Of a stretch of 64,000 bases of DNA, positions 11,483 through 22,179 are shown in pieces. The translations under genes were made by a program, and so were the position numbers. A model generated the notes under the pieces. It saw nothing but the letters and a program-made list of their open reading frames with translations. It searched no databases and was not told the origin of the DNA. Every line of letters begins with the position of its first letter. Position 1 is the stretch's first letter. The stretch comes from Sapria himalayana (taxonomy: Eukaryota; Streptophyta; Magnoliopsida; Malpighiales; Rafflesiaceae), in the NCBI GenBank assembly GCA_029783825.1, contig JAREIK010017065.1:1-64000 (forward strand), read 5' to 3'.

Positions 11483-12528
11483 CTTTATTGTTCTTATTCT
11501 ACTATTTTCTTATTCTTCATATTCTTTTTTTTCTTATTATTCTTCTAATTGTTATTATTCATTCTTATTCTTCTTTATCTTCTTATTCTTTTTATTCTAC
11601 ATTTTTTTTATTCATCTTACACTTCATTTTCTTTTAATTATTATTTTTATTCTTATTATTTTTATTATTCTTATTCTTCTTGAACTTATTATTCTTTTAA
11701 TTCTTCCTATTTTTCTTATTCTTCCAATTGTTCTAATTCTTTTTATTCTTCTTATTCTTTTTATTCTTATTTTCTTCTTTTTTTTTCTTATTATATTTTT
11801 CTTCTTATTTTTCTTATTCTACTTTTCTTCTTATTTTTCTTATTCTTCTTATACTTATTTTTTTTTCTTCTTATTCTTCATTTCTTCTTAGTCTTCTTAT
11901 TTTTCTTATTCTTCTTATTCTTCTTATTCTTCTAATTCTTTTTATTCTTCTTATTCTTATAATCCTACTTATTCTTCTTATTCTTTTTATTATTCTTATT
12001 CTTATTATTCTTCTTATTCTTCGTATTCTTTTTATTATTCTTATTCTTCTTATTCATGTTATTCTCGTTCTTCTTTTTATTCTTATTATTCTTATTATTC
12101 TTATTATTCTTACTATTCTTATTATTCTTCTTATTATTCTATTTCTTCTAATTCTTCTTTTTCTTTTTAATTTTTTTATTCTTCTTATTCTTCTTAATCT
12201 TCTTTTTTTTTCTTTTTCTTTTTATTCTTCTTATTCTTCTCATTTTTTTTATTCTTTTTATTCTTCTTATTCTTCTTATACTTCTTATTCTTATTTTTCT
12301 TATTTTTCTTATTCTACTTATTCTTCTTATTCTTCTTATTCTATGTATTCTTCTTATTCTTCTTAGTATTATCATTCTTCTTATTTTTATTATAATTCTT
12401 ATTCTTATTATTCTACTTATTTTACTAATTCTACTTATTCTTCTTATTCTTCTTATTCTTTTTATTATTCTTCTTTTTATTTTTCTAATTCTTCTAATCC
12501 ATCTTATTCTTCTTATTCTTCTTATTCT
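11483..12528 (-). repeat. Array A2: degenerate AAGAAGAAT repeats
   Basis: About 1.05 kb of TTCTTATTC-type text on the plus strand, joining the 3' end of LINE copy 3 (right) to the 5' leader of copy 2 (left). It contains blocks of ATTCTTATT (6+3 variant) near 12,080-12,130. No genes. Confidence 0.95.
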
Positions 12529-12599
12529 TTTTTTAAGGTTTTTTTAATTATAACCCCCTCTTTTTGCGTAGGAATACCATTGTTTTCAAACTAAATTTT

Positions 12600-13606
12600 A
12601 CCTTTTACCATTTTACATCTTTTTCTTACAAAAAGTAAAAACATAATTAACATTACAATTATCACGAATCCTAATCTATTCATCTCCTTATGTTGGCCTT
12701 CCAAATTTAGGCCACCTTCTATTGTGCATTCCTGGTTTTTAGAGCTGAATATTTTCTCTTTTCATGTCCAGTTTTCCGGCCCTCATCAACTCTTGCCTAT
12801 CTATTCGTAAGCTAGACTTTCATGTTGCCTCAAGATCAAGTATCCACTTGCCAGCCAACTTTATGTATAACAGCTTTTTGCAAGATTATGTCCATTTAGA
12901 CAGCATGTTCCTCCCCTGCATACACCACCTTGACACCAACACTACATCCACAGCATTTACAAACCATACAAAATCAGCCCCCACTTCCACTCAGCCTATA
13001 ATTGCATAGCCCTATCATAATCTCTACAAACACAACACACAGCACTACATACACCAAATGCACAACCAACTACATATACTGCTTTACAAACATTCCAAAA
13101 TCAGCACACTGCATACGCCCTACTGTCCTTGGCTGGCCCTATCTCCATCCCTGCAATCCCAAATTACAATACAAATTAACCCTACAAATCGAAAGAAAAA
13201 TAACTCCACCAACCCTGTCTGAAAACCTATTTTCATTCTTTAGTTCCTGCAAAATCAAAATAAAACAACCAATATATATATATACATTCCACAACACAAA
13301 ATCTCTGTTACATTGCCCAACTTAAAAGCAACAATTATCTGCTTTTTAGCTTTTCGCCTTTAGTCATTACACCTATATAATCAAGACAAACAACAAGCTC
13401 ACATGCTTACTTCTGCCCTAAAGAAATGCTACACATGATTATTCCACAGCCTCTTTTTTTCGTGTGATAGTCTCCCTTCAAGACCATGATGACTCTTGGT
13501 CTGCTCCATAACCTTCACTTGCATTTATTTTAGCAACTACATAACCAATATGTCAATTCATTGAGACTCTGTTAAATCTTTCCACCTCTTTGGCCTCCAA
13601 CCATTT
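12600..13606 (-). other. 3' UTR of LINE copy 3
   Basis: About 1 kb, rich in A and C on the plus strand (G/T-rich in LINE sense), including a short TA run near 13,272-13,284. Reading frames at 12,764-13,325 on the plus strand are antisense to the UTR and look fortuitous (Thr/Ser/His-rich). Confidence 0.65.
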
Positions 13607-14850
13607 CAAATTATATTTTGGGTTCTAATATAAGGATCTCATATTTTATCTAATCTAATTAAACTGTATTTATTTGGAATGTTATTTTCCTCAAAATCCT
13701 GTAAACTTTTCTTCATTCCTTCTTCTGCTAATTTATCTGCCAAGGCATTTGCCCCTCTAAATATATGCATTATATTTTCTTTTACTTCTACTAGTAATTT
13801 TTTTATTTTATTAATATCTTCCTCAGACTTCTATAACTTTATTTTACTAGTCAGTAGATCCATTAGTAAACTTGAATATACATGTACATGAATATTTAAA
13901 CACTTATTTTCCTTGCAGATTTCGTGACCCTTATGCAGTGCAATGACCTCTGCGTGCAAAACTGAGGAGGCTATTCCCCTCATTATGAATGCTCCCACTA
14001 CCCAGCCTTTTTCATTTCTTATGACTCCCCCTCCACCTGTAGCACTCATTTCTCTCTTAAAGCTCCCATCCATGTTTAGAATTAAGGCACCTTGCAGAGG
14101 TTTATTCCAACTAACAATTTTTATTCTAATCTACCAGGATAGCATTTGAGTGAAGTTTCCACATAAAAACATTAATTTTTGATGGTAGGCCCTTTAACCA
14201 TACTTCTTTAAATTTTTCTGGTGTAGGTTTTTAATCTCTCACCAACCATTTTGCACTTTTAACATAGATCCCCCATGTGTATTTAAGGTCAATTTCCACC
14301 AGCTATTTGTTAATATCGAGTGATATTCGATGATTTTTTTTTGTTTAAGCATCATCTTCTAGCTTTTAGATCCCTTTTTAGATTATTAAAGGCCTTGTTT
14401 CCTACCCATATTTTGCTTTTATATATGCAACACAAAGACTTCCATTTTTGCTTTCTTTTAGCTTCCACTAGTTTTTGCACGCCCAGGTTTTGGCTATATT
14501 TTTTAGACTGGTGATTATAGACCAGCTTGCTCCACTGGATAACATACATCACTCCATTTTTTCTAGTGTAACTTATTTTCCCCCTCTTTCTTACCCCATA
14601 AAAAATTAGCTATTTGTCTTTCAATTTTTGTAATCATCTTATTAGGTGGTTGTGCTAACATTCGGATATGCGCCATCGAGCCTTGAAGCACATGCATGAT
14701 TAATGATATACTTCTTTCCATGCTTAGAAGATTTTCTTACCATCGCGTAATCTATTATCTCATTCTTTCCACTAAAAATGTTAAATACTTTTCTTTCAGC
14801 CTCTCGGGCAGTCAAATTACATAAAATCTCCATTTTTATGTGTGAAACCC
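13607..14850 (-). pseudogene. LINE ORF2 C-terminal part (RT thumb, RNase H), copy 3
   Basis: Thumb and connection remnants (MEILCNLTAREAER near 14,833; MVRKSSKHGKK near 14,735) are followed by WVGNKAFNNLKRD (about 14,405-14,365). The sequence then jumps from FYVETSLKCYPG, the start of zf-RVT, straight to IVSWNKPLQGALILNMDGSF, the start of RNase H. RNase H (about 14,110-13,607) keeps the first Asp (NMDGSF) and the Glu (LHAEVIAL). The third acidic residue is Tyr (VHVYSSLL instead of QVDSRLL). The last motif, NALADKLAEEG, is present. Inactive. Confidence 0.86.
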
Positions 14851-14910
14851 ATAAGAATTCTTAGCTTTTGTTCTACATTTTAAGACATCTTCCCAGCTAA
14901 AATAAATTGA

Positions 14911-15230
14911 CATTTATTCTTATTCATCATTCTTATTATTCTTATTATTCTATTGATTATTCTTATTGTTCTTAATCTTAGTGTTCATGTTTTTCTTGTT
15001 ATTCTTCTTATTGTTATTTTTCTTCTTATTTATGTTATTCTTCTTATTTTTATTATTATTCTTATTCTTCTTATTCTCCTTATTCTCATTATTCTCCTTA
15101 TTCTTCTTATTCTTCTTATTCTACTTATTTTTCTTATTTTTCTTAGTATTATTATTCTTCTTAATCTTCTCATTCTTATTATTCTTCTCATTCTTCTTAT
15201 TCTTCTTATACTTCTTATTCTTATTATTCA
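14911..15230 (-). repeat. Array A3: AAGAAGAAT repeats
   Basis: Short (0.32 kb) array between the truncated 5' edge of LINE copy 3 and an isolated LINE 3' end at 15,231-15,360. Because copy 3 lacks its 5' end here, this array cannot be its 5' leader and is best read as the tail of the element to its right. Confidence 0.93.
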
Positions 15231-15360
15231 ATATTTTTTAAAAGTTTGTTTTATTAATAATAAAAAGCCCTCTCTCTTGGCATCAGAATACTATTTTTCT
15301 AATCTATAAAACTACCATTTGCCACTTTTACACCCTTAAAAAAATAAAAAACATTGATCT
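15231..15360 (-). mobile_element. LINE 3'-end fragment (terminal box), first duplicate
   Basis: Only the last ~120 bp of a LINE on the minus strand: GGGTGTAAAAGTGGC, ATAGTATTCTGATGCCAAGA, GAGAGGGC, TTATTAATAAAACAAACTTT, then an A run into array A3. No coding part remains. It is closely similar to 16,161-16,288, with which it forms a tandem duplication. Confidence 0.9.
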
Positions 15361-16160
15361 TATTATTCTACTTATTATACTTTATCTACTTATTCTACTT
15401 ATTCTTTGTATTCTTCTTATTCTCTTATTCTTTTTATTCTTTTTATTTTTATTTTTTTTTCTTCTAATTATTCTAATTAATCTTATTCTTCTTTCTCTAT
15501 TTATTTTGTTAATTATTTTTATCCATCTTATTCTTTTTATTATTCTTATTCTTATTATTCTTATTATACATATTATTCATCTTATTCATCTTATTTTTCT
15601 TATTTTTCATTTTCTACTTATTCTTCTTATTCTTCATATTCTTCTTATTTTTTGTATTCTTCATATTGTTCTTATTCTTCTTATTTATGCTATTCTTGTT
15701 ATTCTTTTTATTCTTGTTACTCTTTTTATTCTTTTTATTCTTCTTATTATTCTATTTCTTCTAATTCGTCTAATTCTTCTTTTTCTTCTTAATTTTTTAT
15801 TCTCCTTATTCTTCTTATTCATCTCATTCTTTTAATTCTTCTTATTCTTATTATTCTTATTTTATTCTTATTATTTTTATTCTTCTTACTCTTCTTATTC
15901 TTCTTATTATTTTATTCTTCTTAGTATTATTATTCATCTTATTCTTCTTATTCTTCTTATTCTTCTTATTCTTCTTATAGTTCTTATTCTTATTATTCTT
16001 CTTTTCTTCTTATTATTTTTATTCTTCTTACCCTTCTTATTCTTCTTATTATTTTATTCTTCTTATTCTTTTTATTCTTCTTATTCTTTTTATTCTTCTT
16101 ATTCTTCTTATTCTTTTTATTCTTCTTATTCTTCATATACTTCTTATTCTTATTATTCTA
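15361..16160 (-). repeat. Array A4: AAGAAGAAT repeats
   Basis: 0.8 kb of TTCTTATTC-type text between two copies of the same LINE 3'-end fragment. Irregular landmarks such as TTATTTTGTTAATT (15,501) and TTCTTGTTACTCTTTTTATT (15,711) recur about 0.9 kb downstream, showing that array plus fragment were duplicated together. Confidence 0.94.
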
Positions 16161-16288
16161 TATTTTTTAAAAGTTTGTTTTATTAATTATAAAAATCCCT
16201 CCTTCTTGGCATCGGAATACCATTTTTCCAATCTATAAAACTATAATTTGCCACTTTAACACCCTTAACAAAATAAAAGACATTGATC
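16161..16288 (-). mobile_element. LINE 3'-end fragment (terminal box), second duplicate
   Basis: Minus-strand terminal box (ATGGTATTCCGATGCCAAGA, then TTATAATTAATAAAACAAAC) with the GTGTTAAAGTGGC segment. It is 929 bp from its twin at 15,231-15,360, measured at both AAAAGTTTGTTTTATTAA and ACATTGATCTTATTATTC. The shared ACATTGATC junction into the array shows this is a copy of the same insertion, not a second insertion. Confidence 0.9.
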
Positions 16289-17352
16289 TTATTATTCTAC
16301 TTATTATATTTTATCTACTTATTCTACTTATTCTTCGTATTCTTCTTAATCTATTATTCTTTTTATTCTTTTATTTTTATTTTTCTCTTTTTCTTCTAAT
16401 TCTTCTAATTCATCTTATTCTTCTTACTCTATTTATTTTGTTAATTCTTTTTATCCATCTTATTCTTTTTATTATTCTTATTCTTCTTATTCTTATTATA
16501 TATCTTATTCTTCTTATTCTTTTTATTCTTCTTATTTTTCTTATTCTTCTTATTTTTTGTATTCTTCATATTGTTCTTATTCTTCTTATTTATGTTATTC
16601 TTGTTATTCTTTTATTCTTGTTACTCTTTTTATTCTTTTTATTCTTCTTATTATTCTATTTCTTATAATTCGTATAATTCTTCTTTTCCTTCTTAATTTT
16701 TTATTCTTCTTATTCATCTCATTCTTCTTATTCTTATTCTTCTTTTTCTTTTTATTCTTTTTATTCTTTTTATTCTTTTTATTCTTTTTATTCTTTTTAT
16801 TCTTTTTATTCTTCTTATACTTCTTATTCTTATTATTATTCTTTTCTTCTTATTGTTTTTATTCTTCTTATTCTTCTTATTATTTTATTCTTCTTAGTAT
16901 TATTCTTCTTCTTATTCTTCTTATTCTTCTTATTCTTCTTATACTTTTTTTTTATTATTCTACTTATTCTACATATTCTTCTTAATCTTATCATTCTTCT
17001 TATTCTTCTTATTTTTCTTATTTTTTTATTCTTTTTATTCATCTTATTCTTTTTATTCTTCTAATCCTTCTAATTCATCTTATTCTTCTTATTCTTCTTA
17101 TTCTTCTTTTTCTTCTTGTTCTTCTTATTCTTCTTATTCTTCTTATTCTTCTTATTCTTTTTATTATTCTTAATCTTATTATTCATGTTTTTCTTCTTAT
17201 TCTCCTTATTCTTCTAATTATTATTATTATTTTTTTTTCTTTTTCTTCTTATTGTTCTTATTCTTCTTATTCATGTCATTCTTCTTATTATTCTTTTTTT
17301 ATTTTTTTTCATATTCTTCTTATTTTTATTATTGATGCCATTCTTCTTATTA
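16289..17352 (-). repeat. Array A5: AAGAAGAAT repeats
   Basis: About 1.06 kb. It contains a homogenised run of the ATTCTTTTT variant near 16,745-16,815. The left half repeats the layout of A4; the right half (from about 16,830) differs. It abuts the 3' UTR of LINE copy 4. Confidence 0.94.
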
Positions 17353-18529
17353 TTCTCACAATCTAGAACTACCCTTATCCCCTTTTACACCCTTAAAATA
17401 AAATAAATGAAACAATCCACATTATGCTTGGAGTGAATCTTCTTATTCTAACTCTAAATGCACCACTCCTCTTTGATTATATGCTTAAAATGCTTTACTT
17501 GAAGTGTATCTTGCCCTATTTATCTTTTATTTCTCTACCCCTTATGCTTTTTTGCTTCCCTTCTTTCTCATCTCCAGCCACTTATTTGTTGATATCATGT
17601 CTTTAGTTAAAATTTTGGCTGCCTCTTTGGTATTTTATTCATATTCATCTTATCCTCCTCTGCCTTATGTTGTTTATGCCTTTGACCATTGCATTCCATG
17701 CACCTCAAAGCAAACAAAACAAGAAAATTGAACAATAGATATCAATATATATTTCTTCCTGACTAATATCACAGCCTTTATTCACTACCCCTTGTAGGCT
17801 ATTTTAATACAGCAGTCACTGCAACTTTGGCATCCTTTTTTATATTGCCTCTAGAACTACCCTTATCCCTTTTTATACCATTGAAAATAAATAAACATGC
17901 ACATTATGCTTGAAGTGAATCTTCTTGTTTCTAGCTCTAAGTTTATCATGTGTTTAGTAAGGTTTTGGTAGCCTCTTTGTTGTTTTATTCATTTTCTTCC
18001 TATCCTCCTTTGACTTATGTATGCATTTGACCACCGTATCCCCTGCACCTCAAGAATACAAGGCCAAGAACATAGAAACAATAGGTAATATATTGCTTCC
18101 TATCCAATCGCACCTCCTTTCTTCACTTCCCCTTGCAGGTTTTTTGAATACCACAGACTCTACTACTGGATTTTAGCATCCTCGATCTCTACATTGTGTT
18201 GTAATGACCAATGAAGTCCCTGCACTTTAAGCATACCAAAGCAATAGAATCTACATTTCCTCTTGACCAACAGCTCGACCATAAGACCTTACACTTTTTA
18301 ATATAGCAGGCCAACTGTACAATAAGAGGTTCACATAATTTTAATTTATTTAAAACCCGATTTCTACTTAGGCTATTTTAGTTTGTCACTACCCATTTTT
18401 TCTTTCCTTCCATATTCCATTTTCTATATACTTTCACCTTAACCCATACCCGTAATTCTAAAAACCAAAATAGAGCAAGGTATATTTTTATACATTCCCC
18501 ACAGGACCGGAGAAATCAACAATTTCTTT
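17353..18529 (-). other. 3' UTR of LINE copy 4 with internal tandem duplication
   Basis: Noncoding. A block beginning CTAGAACTACCCTTATCC at 17,363 recurs at 17,851 (488-bp step), with matching downstream landmarks (CACATTATGCTTG; CCTGCACCTCAA). A third, weaker partial copy is visible near 18,200-18,290. Confidence 0.65.
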
Positions 18530-19840
18530 ACTAATTTTTAATTCTAATATACGGGTATTCTAATTTTTCTAATGCAATTATGGCATTATATTTTTCTGGC
18601 ATATTATCCCCCTCAAACTCTTGTTACCCCTTTTTCATGCCTTCCTTTGCTAAGTTGTCTGCTAAAGCATTCACTTCCCTATATATATGCATAACTTCCC
18701 CATATAGGTCGGTTAAACAACTTTTGATTTCCTCTATTTGTTTATCATACTGCCACATTTCTATCTTATTTGTGGCCAGATTTATCACTAGACTAGAGTC
18801 CACCTGTGCTCGTATATTTATATAAGAGTTTGCTTTGCATATTTAAGACCCTTATGTAAGGCTAAAATTTCTAATTGCAAGGCTGAAGATGTTTTTTCTT
18901 TCATTGTAAATGCTTTTAGAACATTACCCTACTCATTTCTTATCACACCTCCTCCCCCTGCCACTCCCATATCCCTGTTAAAGCAACCATCTGTGTTTAG
19001 GGCAACCCTTACCCTTAGAAGTTTTTTCCAACATACCATTCTTACCTTAGGAATTTTTTCCTTAGTTGCATGTAAGCCCCATATCTTTCTTTTTTCATCT
19101 TCCATTTCAATGTTCTAAGTTTTAAGGGGAACCCTACTGATATCCATGAACATTCTTTTTTAATTTCTTCTATTATATGATTAGCATTCATTTTAATATT
19201 CTCAAACCTACTTCTATTCTTGGCTTTTCATAGGTTCCAGACTATTATATGCGGGATGTAATCACTTAGCCAGTTACATACTTTATTCTTAGTGAGTCTT
19301 ATCCTCCATCTCATTAATATTTCCTTGATGTCTTCTAACTTATTGCTTACTTGTGCATCTCTTCCTAGATAATCCCAGACTTCCACCACTATATTCCCTG
19401 TTGAAAATAAATGATTTGTGCTTTCTATGCTAGTATAACAGCATTTGCACCTAGAAGCTAATTTAACCCCTTTCATTTGAATATCCGAGTCCACCGGAAT
19501 GACATTCGATAAAAGCTTCCACATAAATACATTAATTTTTTTATGGGATCTCTTTCACCCAGGGTCCCTTAATAATTTTTAGATAAATTTTTTTTCTTTT
19601 CTTACTAATAATTTTGCACTTTTAAGCGTAAACCTTCCCTATGGATTTAGAGTTCATCTCCATTCATTGTTAATTAGACGTGCATTACTTTCAACTAAAT
19701 CTTTTTGTTTAAGCATCATATTCCAACTTTTAGACGTTTTTTTAGCATTCTTACATGCTTTATTTCCTAAACCATATCTAGCCTTCATATATCTCAACCA
19801 CATGCTATCTTTCTACTTGAGCCTCCACCAATTCTTACAT
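18530..19840 (-). pseudogene. LINE ORF2 C-terminal part (zf-RVT, RNase H), copy 4
   Basis: Connection segment (MKARYGLGNKACKN near 19,785), then the best-preserved zf-RVT region of the minus-strand copies (19,524-19,228): FMWKLLSNVIPVDSDIQ, KLASRCKCCYTSIESTNHLF and IVVEVWDYLG. The Cys pair and His are present. RNase H (about 19,030-18,540) begins with VALNTDGCFNRDMGVAGGGG. The Glu segment reads LQLEILAL, and later parts are in shifted frames with stops. The function of zf-RVT in LINEs is unsettled; it follows the RT in plant elements. Confidence 0.87.
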
Positions 19841-19862
19841 ATGGAAGAATAAGAATAATATA

Positions 19863-21250
19863 ATGGCTAAAATCAAAATTCAAAAGTTAAAAATAAAAGG
19901 TCTAAAAGACACTAATGGGGTATGGCTAGATAAGGAAGTGGAAATAAAAAAAGAATTAGAAGTATTTTTTAAAAGTCATTTATGTGGGTCAAACACGAGT
20001 AGGAGACACACATTAATAGAAAATATAAAGAGAAGAGTCACGGAAGAAGATATTAAAATATTAGAAGAAGCACCGAGAGAGGAAGAGTTGAAAGAGGTAG
20101 TATTTAGTGCCAACAAAGATAGTGCTTCAGGGCTAGATGGTTGGAACAATGGGTTTTTTTAACGCAGCTGACTCATTATCAAGAGAGAATTAATTGGAGC
20201 TATTACTTGGATTTTTGTGGCCGCAGAAATCAAAAAAGCATGGTTGAATTCTTATATTTTATTAATTCCTATTTAGGCGAATCACAATAGGCAGAGGACT
20301 TCAGGCCAATCAGTTTATGTAATATTATTTATAAGATTTTAGCAAAAATAGTCCAAAATAGGCTAAGCAGGATCCTATCTAATATTGTGTCGACTAAGCA
20401 AGCAGGTTTTGTCAAAAATAGGTTGATGATGGAAAACATCAATCTAAACTCAGAAATGATAAGAGAAATAAGGGCTAAAGTAAGAGAATAAAACATAATT
20501 CTAAAACCCGACCTATCAAAAGCTTTTGATAGGGTGGAGTGGGATACATTATATTATCTAATGAAAAAAAAGGGTTTCTCAGAATACTGTATATATTTAA
20601 TTTATAGATGTGTCTCTAATGCATGAGTAAGAATCCTAATTAATGGGTAGGCAGGTGAAGAATTCAGGCCATCAAGAGGACTTAGGTAGGGAGATCCGCT
20701 CTCGCCATCCTTATTTAATTTATATTTAGAGTTACTTATAGTAAATCTTGAGGAAGTGAGAGTGGGAAATATTCTGCCTTTTAAGCAACCAAGACAAACA
20801 CCACTTGTGAGCTGCTTAGCATATGCTGATGATGTAATAATCTTCACAAATGCTAGTAGCCGATCCTTGATAAACTTGATGAGGCTAATGCAAATATTGG
20901 AAAAAGAAACGGGACAAAAGCTTAATAAGAACAAGTGTCAATTTATCAGAGCAAAGAAAGCTTCAGAAAATACAGCCCATAGGATTAAACGGGTTACGGG
21001 TTTCGCACAAGTAAAAGGAGCATTAATTTACTTAGGTTGCCTGATTTATAAAGGAAGAGTTAAAGATGAATATCTAACCTTCCTGGTGGAAAAAATTAGA
21101 CAAATGATTGCAGTATGGAAAGAAGACATGCTAAGCATGAGGGAAAGAATTACTCTGATTAGACATGTGTTAGAAAAGCTCCCTAGCTCATATTTTAATG
21201 GCAATTAAGCCACCAAAGACTACTATAAGAAAATTAGAAAGAGAGATGTC
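19863..21250 (+). pseudogene. LINE ORF2 reverse transcriptase, copy 5
   Basis: Pre-RT linker (19,863-20,110), then DSASGLDGWNNGFF (about 20,119-20,160), AEDFRPISLCNIIYKILAK (20,293-20,348), QAGFVKNRLMMENIN, KPDLSKAFDRVEWDT (motif A, about 20,505), YRCVSNA, SRGLR, GDPLSPSLFNLYLE and LAYADDVIIFTNASS (about 20,817). Both catalytic Asp of the YADD box are intact, unlike copies 2 and 7. The tail EKETGQKLNKNKCQFI and WKEDMLSMRERITLIRHVL run in one open frame, 20,756-21,208. Frame stops upstream (near 20,161, 20,490, 20,626, 20,650 and 20,688) abolish expression. Confidence 0.92.
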
Positions 21251-22030
21251 TAACTTTTTATGGTGTAAAAAAGAAGAAAAAAATAAGATGCACTGGAAAA
21301 AATGGGAAGATTTATGTTATCCAAAGGAAGAAACAGGATTAGGTTTTCACATGTTTAAATGATACACCTAATGCTTGGGCTTGTAAAAACTGGTGGAGAT
21401 TAAAAGAAAAAGATAGTCTCTGGGAATCATGTATGAAGGCTAGATACGGGTTAAGCAATAAGGTTCTTAAAGACCCAAAAAAGTCATCGAATATTTGGAA
21501 ACTTATGCGTAAGCAACAAAACATTGTTGAAAAACATATAATTTTAATCAATATTGGGTGGAAATGGACCTTGAACCCAAGCAGGAAATTTATATTAAGT
21601 AGTGCGAGGTAGTTGGTTAGAAACAAAAAGCCACCGCTTGTGATATTTGAAAGGGTATGGGAAAAAGAGATTCCACAAAAAATAAATAACTTTATGTGGA
21701 AACTCCTCTCAAATGCCATCCCGGTTGATGTAAATATTCAGAAAAAAGGGATAAGATTAGCTTCGTGATGTGAATGTTTTCAACAAGAGATTGAAACAAC
21801 AGATCACTTGTTCTCAATAGGGAAAATAGCAAAAAAATTATGGAATATTCTAGAAAAAGAGGTGAAAATAGAAAATGCCATATGAAATTTTAAATATAGA
21901 TTAGAAAGCCGGAGAAAAAAGCACACAAAGAATAAAATTCTTAAATGGTTAAGAGAGTATATTCCACACATAACAATCTGGTAGTTTTGGAAAGCTAGGA
22001 ATGCTAGCAGATTTGATGGTATACCAATGA
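21250..22030 (+). pseudogene. LINE ORF2 connection and zf-RVT, copy 5
   Basis: Connection segment AWACKNWWRLKEKDSLWESC (about 21,373-21,430), then INNFMWKLLSNAIPVDVNIQ and KKGIRLAS (to about 21,765). A stop replaces the Arg before CECF, so the Cys cluster is CECF instead of CECC. TTDHLFSIGKIAKKLWN preserves the His. KKHTKNKILKWLREYIPH follows. Pseudogenised by several stops (near 21,361, 21,611, 21,766 and 21,883). Confidence 0.86.
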
Positions 22031-22179
22031 TTGTTAACAACATAATAGTATAGATTAAGAGGGAAATCTCTTTTATCTCAGCTTGTAGTCTGAGTAGAGT
22101 CAGAACATAAGACTAGATGAATATAAGAAAAAGATATGGGGCCTAACAACTAGAGAAAAAAAATTACTAGTGTTAAAAA

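Larger units (their letters stand above)
12529..14910 (-). mobile_element. L1-type LINE, copy 3 (5'-truncated, internally deleted)
   Basis: Minus-strand LINE that starts within the RT thumb at about 14,910 and ends with the terminal box at 12,545-12,600 (ATGGTATTCCTACGCAAAAA, then an A run into array A2). The 5' truncation is typical of incomplete reverse transcription. The zf-RVT Cys cluster and tether are missing near 14,150, an internal deletion of several hundred bases. The 3' UTR covers about 12,600-13,600. Confidence 0.9.
17353..19848 (-). mobile_element. L1-type LINE, copy 4 (5'-truncated)
   Basis: Minus-strand LINE containing only the post-RT connection, zf-RVT, RNase H and a 3' UTR. 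The 5' truncation at about 19,848 falls in the CKNWWRLK segment. The 3' terminal box seen in other copies is absent: GGGTGTAAAAGGGGATAAGG runs almost directly into array A5. Its 5' edge faces the 5' edge of LINE copy 5, on the opposite strand. Confidence 0.88.

Noticed and set aside
12764..13325. Two plus-strand frames rich in Thr, Ser, His
   Set aside because: Antisense to the 3' UTR of LINE copy 3, with no counterpart in other copies and no recognisable domain.
19835..19870. Twin priming (5' inversion of one LINE) as explanation of the copy 4 / copy 5 junction
   Set aside because: Twin priming leaves one 3' end. Here both halves carry their own RNase H and 3' UTR, so they are two elements.
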